Below are positions 25,456 to 33,995 of a DNA stretch of 64,000 nt, piece after piece. Each line of letters opens with the position of its first letter. Position 1 is the stretch's first letter. Position numbers and translations under genes: made by a program. The stretch lies in assembly GCA_002429385.1 (NCBI GenBank), contig DIZL01000062.1, positions 84,238-148,237 of the forward strand. The letters are read 5' to 3'. This DNA comes from Prolixibacteraceae bacterium UBA6029. Its GTDB lineage: Bacteria > Bacteroidota > Bacteroidia > Bacteroidales > Prolixibacteraceae. The notes beneath the pieces were generated by a model. That model worked only from the letters and a program-made list of their open reading frames with translations, did no database searches and was not told where the DNA came from.

Positions 25456-27204
25456 ATGGCAACAAACCCTGAAGTTTTAGAAAGTGTAAGAGCAAAAGCC
25501 GCTGAATGGCTAACCGGTATATACGATGAATCAACAAAGCTTGAAGTTCGAAGGATGCTCAACAATGAAGATTCTTCCGAATTGATTGATTCGTTTTACC
25601 GTGATCTTGAATTTGGTACAGGTGGATTGCGCGGTATTATGGGAGCTGGAACCAACCGGATGAATATTTATACCGTTGGCGCTGCCACTCAGGGATTAAG
25701 TAATTACCTGAAAAAGGAATTTGCCAACCTTCCTCAAATCAAGGTTGCCATTGGTTACGATTGCCGTAATAATAGCAGGTTGTTTTCTGAAACCAGTGCG
25801 GGCATCTTTGCTGCAAACGGCATAAAGGTTTATCTTTTCGAAGATTTGAGGCCAACTCCTGAATTATCCTTTGCTGTTCGCGAATTGGGTTGCCAGAGTG
25901 GAATAATTCTGACCGCTTCACACAATCCCAAGGAATATAATGGCTACAAGGCATACTGGGATGACGGTTCACAAATCGTTTCACCGCACGATGAAAATAT
26001 CATTGATGAGGTTTCGAAAGTAAAAGCTTCTGATATTAAATTTAACGGAGATCAGAAATTGATTACTATTATTGGAAGCGATATGGATAAGCTTTTCCTT
26101 GAAAAAGTGAAAACTGTTTCAATTTCTCCTGAAGTAGTACAGCGACAGAAAGATCTGAAAATTGTATATACTCCAATCCATGGGACGGGAGTTCGGTTAA
26201 TTCCGGCAGCATTGCATGCTTTTGGGTTTACAAACGTTATCAATGTTCCTGAACAGGATGTTGTGGATGGTAATTTTCCAACCGTTGTTTCTCCTAATCC
26301 TGAGGAACCCGCTGCATTGGAAATGGCTATCGCCAAAGCAGTAAAAGTCGATGCCGATGTTGTTCTGGCTTCTGATCCTGATGCTGACCGTATTGGAGTG
26401 GCTGTTAAAAATGATAAGGGCAAGTTTGTCATACTAAACGGTAATCAGACGGCTCTTGTATTTATCTATTACATCATCAGTCAGCGAAAGAAAAGCCATA
26501 AGCTCATGGGTAACGAGTTTATTGTGAAAACCATCGTAACTACCGAATTGATAGCTAAAATTGCCGAGCGGAATAAAGTAGATTTCTATGATGTTTTTAC
26601 CGGTTTTAAATACATTGCTGAAGTGATACGCGATCAGGAAGGCAAGAAAGTCTATATTGGTGGCGGTGAAGAAAGCTTCGGATTTATGCCTGCCGATTTT
26701 GTTCGCGATAAGGATGCTGTATCCTCTTGTGCCCTGATGGCAGAGATTGTTGCCTGGGCAAAAGATCAGGGCAAATCGCTCTATGAATTGTTGCTCGACA
26801 TCTATATGGAATATGGCTTTTCACGTGAGAAAATGAAATATGTTGTTCGTAAGGGAAAAACAGGCGCTGAGGAAATTGAACAAATGATGGTGAACTTCCG
26901 CGCTAATCCTCCAAAGGTTCTAGGTGGTTCAAGAATGAAAATTGTAAAAGATTACGATACCTTAATTGCTTCGAACCTTATTACTGGCGAAAAAACAGCC
27001 ATCAATCAGAAAACAACATCAAATGTACTGCAGTTCTTTACGGAAGACGGTACCAAAATCTCTGTTCGCCCTTCAGGGACTGAGCCAAAGATTAAATTCT
27101 ATTTTGAGGTTGCCGGTAATCTTACCAATCGTGCAGATTATGATGCCGTTGAAGCACAGGCCGATGAAAAGATTGACGCAATCATGAAAGAAATGGATAT
27201 ATAA
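25456..27204 (+). CDS. Phosphoglucomutase/phosphomannomutase (phospho-sugar mutase)
   Basis: Encodes 582 residues of the alpha-D-phosphohexomutase family, long form. The phosphoserine is Ser155 in ILTASHNPKEYNG, the Mg loop is SDPDADRIG, the sugar-binding loop GGGEESFGF, and the phosphate-binding C-terminal loop RPSGTEPKIKFY. It interconverts hexose 1- and 6-phosphates and here would supply glucose-1-phosphate to RmlA, being 4 bp downstream of rmlD. Mannose or N-acetylglucosamine phosphates are alternative substrates. Confidence 0.92.
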   Translation: MATNPEVLESVRAKAAEWLTGIYDESTKLEVRRMLNNEDSSELIDSFYRDLEFGTGGLRGIMGAGTNRMNIYTVGAATQGLSNYLKKEFANLPQIKVAIGYDCRNNSRLFSETSAGIFAANGIKVYLFEDLRPTPELSFAVRELGCQSGIILTASHNPKEYNGYKAYWDDGSQIVSPHDENIIDEVSKVKASDIKFNGDQKLITIIGSDMDKLFLEKVKTVSISPEVVQRQKDLKIVYTPIHGTGVRLIPAALHAFGFTNVINVPEQDVVDGNFPTVVSPNPEEPAALEMAIAKAVKVDADVVLASDPDADRIGVAVKNDKGKFVILNGNQTALVFIYYIISQRKKSHKLMGNEFIVKTIVTTELIAKIAERNKVDFYDVFTGFKYIAEVIRDQEGKKVYIGGGEESFGFMPADFVRDKDAVSSCALMAEIVAWAKDQGKSLYELLLDIYMEYGFSREKMKYVVRKGKTGAEEIEQMMVNFRANPPKVLGGSRMKIVKDYDTLIASNLITGEKTAINQKTTSNVLQFFTEDGTKISVRPSGTEPKIKFYFEVAGNLTNRADYDAVEAQADEKIDAIMKEMDI

Positions 27205-27223
27205 ATAAATCAACTTAAAACCA

Positions 27224-27985
27224 ATGACAATGAAACGTATTTTAATTTCTGCAGTTGCTGTAATAGCTTGCACTGCAATTTATGCTCAGGGAAGAACTGA
27301 TTTTCCGATGAAACCTGAAATGACTGAAATCTGGGATCCTGAAATTGCAGTAGTGACTCCCGGAGCTACTCCAATGGATGCTCCATCCGATGCAATTGTG
27401 CTTTTCGACGGTAAAAACCTCAGTCAGGAATGGCTTAGTGAAGCTGGCGGCGAACCTGCCTGGAAAGTTGCTGACGGTTGCGTAACAGTTGCAAAAGGAA
27501 CTGGAACGATTAAAACCAAACGCGATTTCAACGATTTCCAGCTTCATATCGAATGGCGTTCTCCTTCCGAGGTAGTTGGTGAAAGTCAGGGTCGTGGTAA
27601 CAGTGGAATTTTCCTTCAGGGACTTTATGAACTTCAGGTATTGGATAACTTCAATAACAGGACATACCGCAATGGTCAGGCAGGAAGCTTCTACAAACAG
27701 TATCCTCCTTTGGTGAATGTATGCAAAGGACCTGGTGTGTGGCAGGTTTATGATGTCATCTATACGGCTCCCCGTTTTAACGCCAATGGAACTTATTTTA
27801 CTCCTCCTTATGTAACTGTTCTTCATAATGGAGTATTGGTTCAGAATCATGTCGCATTGCGCGGACCAACCGAATACATCGGAATTCCTGAGTATTTCGA
27901 AAAACCTCACGGAGTCGGTCCTATTGTTCTTCAGGATCATGGTAATCCTGTAAGTTACAAGAATATCTGGATTCGCGAATTGTAA
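27224..27985 (+). CDS. Secreted DUF1080 (3-keto-disaccharide hydrolase-like) protein
   Basis: Encodes 253 residues; a second ATG at 27230 is an equally good start. Residues 1-21 form a signal peptide ending YAQ. The mature part is a DUF1080 jelly-roll: IVLFDGKNLSQEW, WKVADGCVTV, FQLHIEWRSP, GRGNSGIFLQGLYELQVLDN and a C-terminal IVLQDHGNPVSYKNIWIREL. Family members are concanavalin-like glycoside hydrolases, some acting on 3-keto-sugars. It follows the phosphomutase by 19 bp but ends at a strong terminator, and may have its own promoter. Confidence 0.88.
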   Translation: MTMKRILISAVAVIACTAIYAQGRTDFPMKPEMTEIWDPEIAVVTPGATPMDAPSDAIVLFDGKNLSQEWLSEAGGEPAWKVADGCVTVAKGTGTIKTKRDFNDFQLHIEWRSPSEVVGESQGRGNSGIFLQGLYELQVLDNFNNRTYRNGQAGSFYKQYPPLVNVCKGPGVWQVYDVIYTAPRFNANGTYFTPPYVTVLHNGVLVQNHVALRGPTEYIGIPEYFEKPHGVGPIVLQDHGNPVSYKNIWIREL

Positions 27986-27990
27986 TACCT

Positions 27991-28030
27991 AAAGGCAAAG
28001 CTTCCAGTAAACAGGAAGCTTTGCCTTTTT
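27991..28030 (+). terminator. Strong intrinsic terminator
   Basis: A perfect 15-bp stem, AAAGGCAAAGCTTCC (27991-28005) with its complement at 28014-28028, eight-base loop, followed by T-rich sequence. It closes the DUF1080 transcript. Confidence 0.9.
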
Positions 28031-28055
28031 CAAAACGAAGCTTAATCCTAAACCA

Positions 28056-29672
28056 ATGTTTTTTAATCGGAAGGTATCCTTCATCGTATTCTTCATTTTC
28101 CTTATTTCTCCAAAGACATTCGCTGAGATTTCTTTGAATACTTCTTCGAATCTTCCATTAGTTGTAATTACAACCAATGGACAAACCATCACTGATTCTC
28201 CCAAAATCACTGCCAATATGGGGATTATCTGGAATGGCCCTGGGAAACGCAATACATTGAATGATCCGATGAACGATTACAACGGCAAGATTGGAATTGA
28301 AATACGCGGTTCCTCCTCGCAAATGTTTCCGAAAAAGAGCTATGGATTTGAGACCAGATCTGGTGATGGACTTGAGCTTGATGTCTCACTTCTGGGGATG
28401 CCAGAGGAAAACGATTGGATCCTTTATGCACCCTATACCGATAAAACGATGATCCGTGATGTATTATCTTATACTCTCTATGCTGCCCTTGGAAGTTATT
28501 CGCCTCGTTGTCGTTATGTGGAACTGGTATTGAATGGCAGTTATGAAGGAGTGTATGTTCTGATGGAAAAAATTAAAAGGGATAAAGGCCGGGTTGACAT
28601 TGCTAAACTAACCACTACAGACAACACAGGTGAAAACCTGACAGGAGGGTATATCATAAAAATCGATAAAACGACCGGTAGCGGAGGCGAAGGGTGGTAT
28701 TCATATTATACAAATGTCCTTGGAAATACTTATTACCAATACGATTATCCCAAACAGGATGTAATCACTGAAGCACAAAGAACTTACATTCAGACTTATG
28801 TGAATGGCATGGAAAAGGCATTATATTCAGAGAAATATTCCGGCACAGGAAGCTACCATGAATTTCTAAATGACTCGTCATGTATCGATTTCATGATTCT
28901 CAATGAGCTGGCAAAGAATGTAGATGGTTACCGCCTAAGTTCCTACCTGTATAAAGATAAAAATGATCTGATGAAATGTGGACCAATTTGGGATTTTAAT
29001 CTCACTTACGGGAATGCCAATTATGTAAATGGTTGGATTCCCACCGGATTTCAGTATCAGGTAGATCTTGGTGGTGATTATTGGCAAAATCCTTTCTGGT
29101 GGAATAAGTTAATGCGCGATCCATCGTACGTAAAGAGTTTGAAAAAACGATGGGCTACACTGCGATTAAAAGAACTCTCAAGTCAACGGATTAGTTTTGT
29201 GGTAGACAGCCTTACCAGCTTAATTTCCGAAGCGGAGGTTCGCAATTATTTACGATGGCCGATTCTTGGAACTTATGTCTGGCCCAATTATTACATTGGC
29301 CCAACTTATATCTCTGAGATAATCTGGATGAAAGACTGGATCACGAAAAGACTGGCTTTCCTGGATCAGATGTGGCCATATGATTTTACAGGCAATGAGA
29401 ATCAACTGGCATCACAAACATGTAAAATCTTCCCAAATCCTTTTACCGACAAGTTGATGGTTCAGTTGGCCCCAACCCTGAATGGAAAGGCTTATGCTGA
29501 AATTTTCAGTGCAGGCGGTTCTTTGCTGCGAAAAAATAGTGTTGACATTCAGAATGGTCAGACCCAACTTGAGTTTACCGGCAGAAACACTCTGAGTTCT
29601 GGCCTGTATATGCTCAGGATTTCGATGAATGGCCGAATAGTCGGATCAGAAAAACTTGTGAAAAGCCTTTAA
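28056..29672 (+). CDS. Secreted CotH-like protein with type IX sorting domain
   Basis: Encodes 538 residues. A signal peptide occupies residues 1-23 (ending TFAE). CotH features follow: GIEIRGSSSQMFPKKSYGFE, NDWILYAPYTDKTMIRDVL, YVELVLNGSYEGVYVLMEKIKRD and CGPIWDFNLTYGN, the last carrying the metal-binding DFN-type residues of this atypical kinase fold. The C-terminal ~80 residues (KIFPNPFTDKLMV to GLYMLRISMNGRIVGSEKLV) form a type A T9SS sorting domain, so the protein should be exported through the outer membrane by the gliding/Por system. The substrate is unknown. Confidence 0.88.
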   Translation: MFFNRKVSFIVFFIFLISPKTFAEISLNTSSNLPLVVITTNGQTITDSPKITANMGIIWNGPGKRNTLNDPMNDYNGKIGIEIRGSSSQMFPKKSYGFETRSGDGLELDVSLLGMPEENDWILYAPYTDKTMIRDVLSYTLYAALGSYSPRCRYVELVLNGSYEGVYVLMEKIKRDKGRVDIAKLTTTDNTGENLTGGYIIKIDKTTGSGGEGWYSYYTNVLGNTYYQYDYPKQDVITEAQRTYIQTYVNGMEKALYSEKYSGTGSYHEFLNDSSCIDFMILNELAKNVDGYRLSSYLYKDKNDLMKCGPIWDFNLTYGNANYVNGWIPTGFQYQVDLGGDYWQNPFWWNKLMRDPSYVKSLKKRWATLRLKELSSQRISFVVDSLTSLISEAEVRNYLRWPILGTYVWPNYYIGPTYISEIIWMKDWITKRLAFLDQMWPYDFTGNENQLASQTCKIFPNPFTDKLMVQLAPTLNGKAYAEIFSAGGSLLRKNSVDIQNGQTQLEFTGRNTLSSGLYMLRISMNGRIVGSEKLVKSL

Positions 29673-29869
29673 TTGCCAAATTATTGAATAAATAACGACT
29701 GTTTACCCTTAACTGCGACTGCGATCTTTTCCTCTTTCCCCTTTCCTTATTTCTTTTTCCTAATGACTTTTTCCCTTTTCCTGACTAATTGCCTTCCTGT
29801 CTTACTTTACTTTTTCCTTACTTCTTTTTCCTCAGAAAGACGACTCCACCCTTAAGAATGATTTTTGTC

Positions 29870-29877
29870 TATCTTTG
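29870..29877 (+). promoter_or_regulatory. guaA -7 promoter element
   Basis: TATCTTTG fits TAnnTTTG, 23 bp before the chosen guaA ATG. No convincing -33 box is seen. The element lies downstream of the alternative ATG at 29865, which argues against that start. Confidence 0.55.
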
Positions 29878-29900
29878 CGCCAACTCAAAATAATAGCCCG

Positions 29901-31430
29901 ATGCAGGAAAAAATCCTTATCCTCGATTTTGGTTCACAATATACACAATTGATAGGCCGCCGTGTGAGAGAATTGAACGTATATTGTGAAATCTACCCGT
30001 ATAATCATTATCCCGCCATCGACGAATCGGTCAAAGGGGTTATTTTATCCGGAAGCCCTTTCTCGGTTCGTGATGCCGATGCACCGAAGCCTGACTTGTC
30101 TTTAATAAAAGGAAAAATGCCATTGCTTGGAGTCTGTTATGGAGCACAATACCTGGCTCATTATTTTGGCGGCGAAGTGATGCCTTCCGATTCACGCGAA
30201 TACGGCAGAGCCAATCTGGGATTTGTCGATTCATCGAACCCATTGTTTAAAGAGGTTAGCGAACATACCCAGGTTTGGATGTCACACGGTGATACCATTG
30301 AACGTCTGCCTGAAAATTATAAGATCATTGCAAGTACGGCAGATGTGAAGAATGCTGCATTTCAGATTGAGGGCGAGCAAACATTCGCTATTCAGTTTCA
30401 TCCTGAGGTTTACCATACCACTGAGGGAACTCAGATTCTGCAAAATTTCGTAGTCGATATTTGTGGCTGCAAGCAGAACTGGACCCCTGATTCGTTTATT
30501 GAAACGACGGTAAACGAATTGAAGGTCAAACTGGGAGATGATCGGGTAGTCCTTGGCCTCTCGGGGGGGGTCGATTCATCCGTTGCAGGAGTTCTCCTTC
30601 ACCGTGCAATAGGCAAAAACCTGACTTGTATTTTTGTAGATAATGGACTGTTGCGCAAAGACGAGTTTCAGCAGGTACTCGATTCATATCAGCACATGGG
30701 CTTGAATGTAATCGGAGTTGATGCCCGTCAGAAGTTCTGGGACGATCTGGCCGGAATAACTGATCCTGAACTAAAGCGTAAAGCAATAGGACGCGACTTT
30801 ATCGAAGTATTCGATGTGGAAGCTCACAAAATAAAAGAAGTGAAATGGCTGGCTCAGGGAACCATTTACCCGGATGTGATTGAATCGGTTTCAGTGAACG
30901 GTCCGTCTGCCACCATCAAATCGCACCACAATGTGGGCGGATTACCTGATAAAATGAACCTGAAAGTGGTTGAACCATTGAAGTTGTTGTTTAAGGATGA
31001 AGTTCGCAGGGTAGGGAAGGCATTAGGTATAAACCCTGATTTACTGGGTCGTCATCCATTCCCTGGACCCGGATTGGGAATCCGTATTCTAAGCGACGTA
31101 ACCCCCGAAAAAGTACATATTCTGCAGGAAGTAGATGCTATCTTCATTAATGGATTGAAGGAATGGGGCTTATACGATAAAGTCTGGCAGGCCGGAGCCA
31201 TGCTCTTACCCGTTCAGTCAGTTGGCGTAATGGGAGATGAGCGTACCTATGAAAATGTGGTTGCTTTGCGTGCAGTAGCTTCAACCGACGGAATGACCGC
31301 TGATTGGGTGCATTTACCTTACGAATTCCTGGCTAAAATGTCAAACGAAATCATCAACAAGGTTCGGGGAATCAACCGCGTGGTCTACGATATCAGCTCC
31401 AAGCCACCTGCAACTATTGAGTGGGAATAA
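29901..31430 (+). CDS. guaA: GMP synthase (glutamine-hydrolysing)
   Basis: Encodes 509 residues starting MQEKILILDFGSQYTQLI; an in-frame ATG at 29865 lies upstream of the -7 box and is rejected. The glutaminase domain has nucleophile Cys79 (GVCYGAQ) with His168 and Glu170 (QFHPEV). The ATP-pyrophosphatase domain has the P-loop LSGGVDSS (220-227), and the C-terminal dimerisation domain carries HPFPGPGLGIRI. It converts XMP to GMP. A bidirectional terminator follows. The normal length and intact motifs leave little doubt. Confidence 0.96.
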   Translation: MQEKILILDFGSQYTQLIGRRVRELNVYCEIYPYNHYPAIDESVKGVILSGSPFSVRDADAPKPDLSLIKGKMPLLGVCYGAQYLAHYFGGEVMPSDSREYGRANLGFVDSSNPLFKEVSEHTQVWMSHGDTIERLPENYKIIASTADVKNAAFQIEGEQTFAIQFHPEVYHTTEGTQILQNFVVDICGCKQNWTPDSFIETTVNELKVKLGDDRVVLGLSGGVDSSVAGVLLHRAIGKNLTCIFVDNGLLRKDEFQQVLDSYQHMGLNVIGVDARQKFWDDLAGITDPELKRKAIGRDFIEVFDVEAHKIKEVKWLAQGTIYPDVIESVSVNGPSATIKSHHNVGGLPDKMNLKVVEPLKLLFKDEVRRVGKALGINPDLLGRHPFPGPGLGIRILSDVTPEKVHILQEVDAIFINGLKEWGLYDKVWQAGAMLLPVQSVGVMGDERTYENVVALRAVASTDGMTADWVHLPYEFLAKMSNEIINKVRGINRVVYDISSKPPATIEWE

Positions 31431-31470
31431 AATTTAGGAAATAGAAAATAGGAAAAGGAAAATATAAACA

Positions 31471-31500
31471 AAAAGGAGGTTCACTGGAACCTCCTTTTTT
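31471..31500. terminator. Bidirectional intrinsic terminator
   Basis: AAAAGGAGGTTC (31471-31482) pairs with its complement (31487-31498), flanked by A-rich and T-rich runs on opposite sides. It serves guaA from the left and the NIPSNAP gene from the right. Confidence 0.9.
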
Positions 31501-31529
31501 AATGTCTTAATCTGTACAATCGGGAACAT

Positions 31530-32333
31530 TTAAAAGTCAGAATAATCCGTTGGATGCATCAGTATGATTACGGCTTTAGAAACAGTGTTTTGATATTCAG
31601 GCATGGAGGATAATTTCTTCCATTCCGGATGACTGCCGAAAGTTTTCCAACGTGCATCATGTTCGGCCATATCCGAATAAGCAGTCAGGTACATCAGGTT
31701 GGGCATTGTACTTCCTGAAATAACTTCAGCGCTGAAAACAGTATTAAATTTTAGGCTGTTAAATAGTTGGATCTCGCCGCCTTCATTAAACATTTTTGCT
31801 TTTGCCCTGAACAGGTTTTCAGTAGGCGCTTCATAGCTTCTCAATTCATAAATCCGTTCTGAAGGTGATGTTTTAAAGACAGGAATGATATGCTTTGGGG
31901 CCTCCGGAAATGCTTTTAACAGGATGGACTCTTTGCGCAAAAATGGAACATTATTAAATGGGGCCCCCAGAAAATCCTTTCCTTTGGTCTGGTATTCCTC
32001 GTCTTCAGCCAGTAAATCCTGAATTTTCACCAATCTTTTCATCGATTTTAAGGTCATCCATACATATATACGTTTCCCGTTTAACGTATCTTTTTCGAGG
32101 GGCTTAAAAACGCCGACTTTTTTAACTCCTGCCCTGTGCAATGCAGGCAAATAAGCATTTTTCAGGAAGTTGTCAACTTTTGCTTCCTGAACTTTCCCGT
32201 TCAGACGGTATACCTGGATCTGGTAATAATCAGGTGTTTCTGCAATTCCTGAAAAGGAGATTCCCATCATGAAAATTGAAATAAGGATAAAATAGCGGGT
32301 GTAATTCCCGACGAGGTGGTTTAGTTTGTTCAT
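31530..32333 (-). CDS. Exported NIPSNAP family protein
   Basis: Encodes 267 residues. Residues 1-31 are a signal peptide. The mature protein contains two ferredoxin-like NIPSNAP halves: YYQIQVYRLNGKVQEAKVDNFL in the first and RIYELRSYEAPTENLFRAKAKMF in the second, each with a following Asn/Gly-rich loop and terminal strand (LMYLTAYSDMAEHDARW). The molecular function of bacterial NIPSNAP proteins is not established. It stands alone on its strand, between a terminator and a -7 box. Confidence 0.87.
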   Translation of the reverse strand: MNKLNHLVGNYTRYFILISIFMMGISFSGIAETPDYYQIQVYRLNGKVQEAKVDNFLKNAYLPALHRAGVKKVGVFKPLEKDTLNGKRIYVWMTLKSMKRLVKIQDLLAEDEEYQTKGKDFLGAPFNNVPFLRKESILLKAFPEAPKHIIPVFKTSPSERIYELRSYEAPTENLFRAKAKMFNEGGEIQLFNSLKFNTVFSAEVISGSTMPNLMYLTAYSDMAEHDARWKTFGSHPEWKKLSSMPEYQNTVSKAVIILMHPTDYSDF

Positions 32334-32392
32334 TTTTATAGGTTTATTGTTTTGGTTTAATTACTGTTAAAGTTTTCATTCTCTTCTTTGCT

Positions 32393-32400
32393 CAAAGATA
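32393..32400 (-). promoter_or_regulatory. -7 element upstream of the NIPSNAP gene
   Basis: Minus-strand TATCTTTG, 60 bp before the ATG, matches TAnnTTTG. A -33 partner is not clear. Confidence 0.45.
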
Positions 32401-32445
32401 CAAAATTCCGTTTAATGGAGAACTTTCTTCATAAAGTAAGATTTA

Positions 32446-33012
32446 TTATCTGTGTAAAAGCAATTTTATAATCTCCATCAGGGAGAAAGTAAATAATACT
32501 GTTAATATGCCATATCCATAGGAGAACTTGTTGACCTTACATAAACCGATGATTAAATAGCTAAACGCGGCAATTGAAAATACAAATCGAAATAAGCCTG
32601 AAAAGGTACCATCAATCGAAGAATCAGGAAAGAGTTGTGTCTTGATGTACTGAATAATGGCAAAAGGCAGTAAAACCAATAATGGAGTGAGCGAATAGGT
32701 CATCACCAAACGAATTTGCCCCATGGTTGATTTTCCCTGAAACAATTTACTAAAAACCCATAGCAAGGAGGAGAAAACGTATTTAAAGAATAAAATCAGG
32801 AATATAACCATCACTATTCTGTACAGATATCCAGTAAGAGAATCATTCTTAGTGATGGTATCCATCTGGGATTTTGGAATTAGCAGGCTGGCATACAAGC
32901 TGATGAAAAACAAGATGATGTTGATTTGAATGCCGATTTTACCGGATTCTTCCATTTCCAACGAATCAATGGTTTGCCCTGGTTTAAGCCAGAAGTTAAT
33001 GATTTGTTTCAT
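32446..33012 (-). CDS. Yip1-like integral membrane protein
   Basis: Encodes 188 residues with about five hydrophobic helices (near residues 28-46, 64-82, 103-122, 134-158 and 165-184). The N-terminal MKQIINFWLKPGQTID and the general spacing resemble YIP1-domain proteins of Bacteroidota. Function unknown. No operon partner is visible: a gap of 112 bp and the NIPSNAP promoter follow, and a REP-rich region precedes. Confidence 0.65.
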   Translation of the reverse strand: MKQIINFWLKPGQTIDSLEMEESGKIGIQINIILFFISLYASLLIPKSQMDTITKNDSLTGYLYRIVMVIFLILFFKYVFSSLLWVFSKLFQGKSTMGQIRLVMTYSLTPLLVLLPFAIIQYIKTQLFPDSSIDGTFSGLFRFVFSIAAFSYLIIGLCKVNKFSYGYGILTVLFTFSLMEIIKLLLHR

Positions 33013-33250
33013 CAGGTATTGTAGTTAAAGGAATAGGATTATTTATCAAATATAGAAAAATTAATGTTAATCAGTATAGTCTTTCGGGAAATGTTTTTAA
33101 CCCTTGTTCATAAAAACAGTTTAGTTGCAGTGGATGGCACCTTTTAGGTCAGATATTGTAGTTGAGTTTAATCTATACCAGCCTGCACCAGCGGCTGCAA
33201 GCTTTACATATCCAATGGAGCAGGGTATACGGTTGACTGACAGCTTTGAA

Positions 33251-33300
33251 CTGGAATAGGGATTCCATCCCTTTTTTGAAGGATGGAATCCCTATTCCAG
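33251..33300. repeat. REP hairpin at the 3' end of the RAYT gene
   Basis: A perfect 20-bp inverted repeat (33251-33270 and 33281-33300) with a ten-base loop; core GGGATTCCATCC. The outer arm overlaps the last codons and the TAG stop of the RAYT gene. Confidence 0.92.
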
Positions 33301-33900
33301 AGTTATCAATTCTTTTTCCTCATGGTAATACTTATGATATTCCATCAATTCATCATACCTGCCAAATAGTTCGATTAACAACTGCCGGTTCAAAAGCGTT
33401 GCCTTTTCGCTGGAATATGCGTTCCATGAGCTATAGGTATATTTTCTGAAATCTTCCGCGTATCCGTGCCTTTGCGGGTTGTAATGAATATAAAATGCCA
33501 CATACCTGAGATAATCATCATCTTCAATTTCAAGTCGCTTGAAATTTTTTGAGAACAGGCTTCCTGTTCTTTTTTCCTGATTATTAATTGCCATCGAATA
33601 GGTAATGAAAAACTTTCTGAACTGATTGCTAATCTGTTTGCCGATTAAGGATTCGTCAGTAAGGATTCCATCCTTCTCAAAAGGGATGGAATCCCTACAC
33701 TTGATCAGAAAATGAAAATGATTGGACATCAGGCTATAGGCCAGCAAATCAACGCAGGGATAAATAAACTGACGAAATAGTCGCATGAAGTATTTATAGT
33801 TTTCCTCGCTGAAGAAAACCTGCAGACCGTTATTTCCACGATTGAATATGTGATAATACCGACGCCCAAGAATTGGTGTAATGACATTAATTGCTGGCAT
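33292..33900 (-). CDS. REP-associated tyrosine transposase (RAYT, Y1/HUH)
   Basis: Encodes 202 residues from the ATG at 33900; a longer frame would need TTG at 33915. The Y1 transposase motifs are RRYYHIFNRGNNG near the N-terminus, the HUH metal site H61-F-H63 in MSNHFHFLIK, and the candidate catalytic Tyr137 in FYIHYNPQRHG. RAYTs are single-copy IS200-type relatives that bind and process REP hairpins. Palindromes of the same sequence lie just before the gene, across its stop codon, and inside it at residues 69-80. It lies between a Yip1-like gene and GH97. Confidence 0.92.
   Translation of the reverse strand: MPAINVITPILGRRYYHIFNRGNNGLQVFFSEENYKYFMRLFRQFIYPCVDLLAYSLMSNHFHFLIKCRDSIPFEKDGILTDESLIGKQISNQFRKFFITYSMAINNQEKRTGSLFSKNFKRLEIEDDDYLRYVAFYIHYNPQRHGYAEDFRKYTYSSWNAYSSEKATLLNRQLLIELFGRYDELMEYHKYYHEEKELITLE
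33663..33694. repeat. In-frame REP hairpin inside the RAYT gene
   Basis: GGATTCCATCC (33663-33673) and GGATGGAATCC (33684-33694) with a ten-base loop. It encodes RDSIPFEKDGIL, residues 69-80 of the transposase, just after the HUH motif. Confidence 0.88.
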
Positions 33901-33951
33901 ATACCAAATATACAAAAAAATACTATGTTCTTGAAATACCCAGTTTCAAAA

Positions 33952-33988
33952 AGGGATTCCATCTTTAAAAAAAAGAGATGGAATCCCT
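33952..33988. repeat. REP hairpin upstream of the RAYT gene
   Basis: AGGGATTCCATCT (33952-33964) pairs with AGATGGAATCCCT (33976-33988) over an eleven-base A-rich loop. It is 52 bp before the RAYT ATG and 8 bp from the end of the GH97 gene. Confidence 0.9.
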
Positions 33989-33995
33989 AAGTACC

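Noticed and set aside
23125..27204. Complete dTDP-rhamnose operon
   Set aside because: rmlA, rmlC and rmlD are present but rmlB is not in this window, so the pathway is incomplete here; it is probably encoded elsewhere.
27242..27940. 232-codon frame antisense to the DUF1080 gene
   Set aside because: Shadow of a recognised secreted protein; no domain or start context of its own.
29865..29900. Upstream start of guaA
   Set aside because: It lies 5' of a good -7 box, and the family N-terminus begins at the ATG at 29901.
33905..33912. TATATTTG as -7 box for the RAYT gene
   Set aside because: It would place the transcription start at or inside the start codon; probably chance in A/T-rich sequence.
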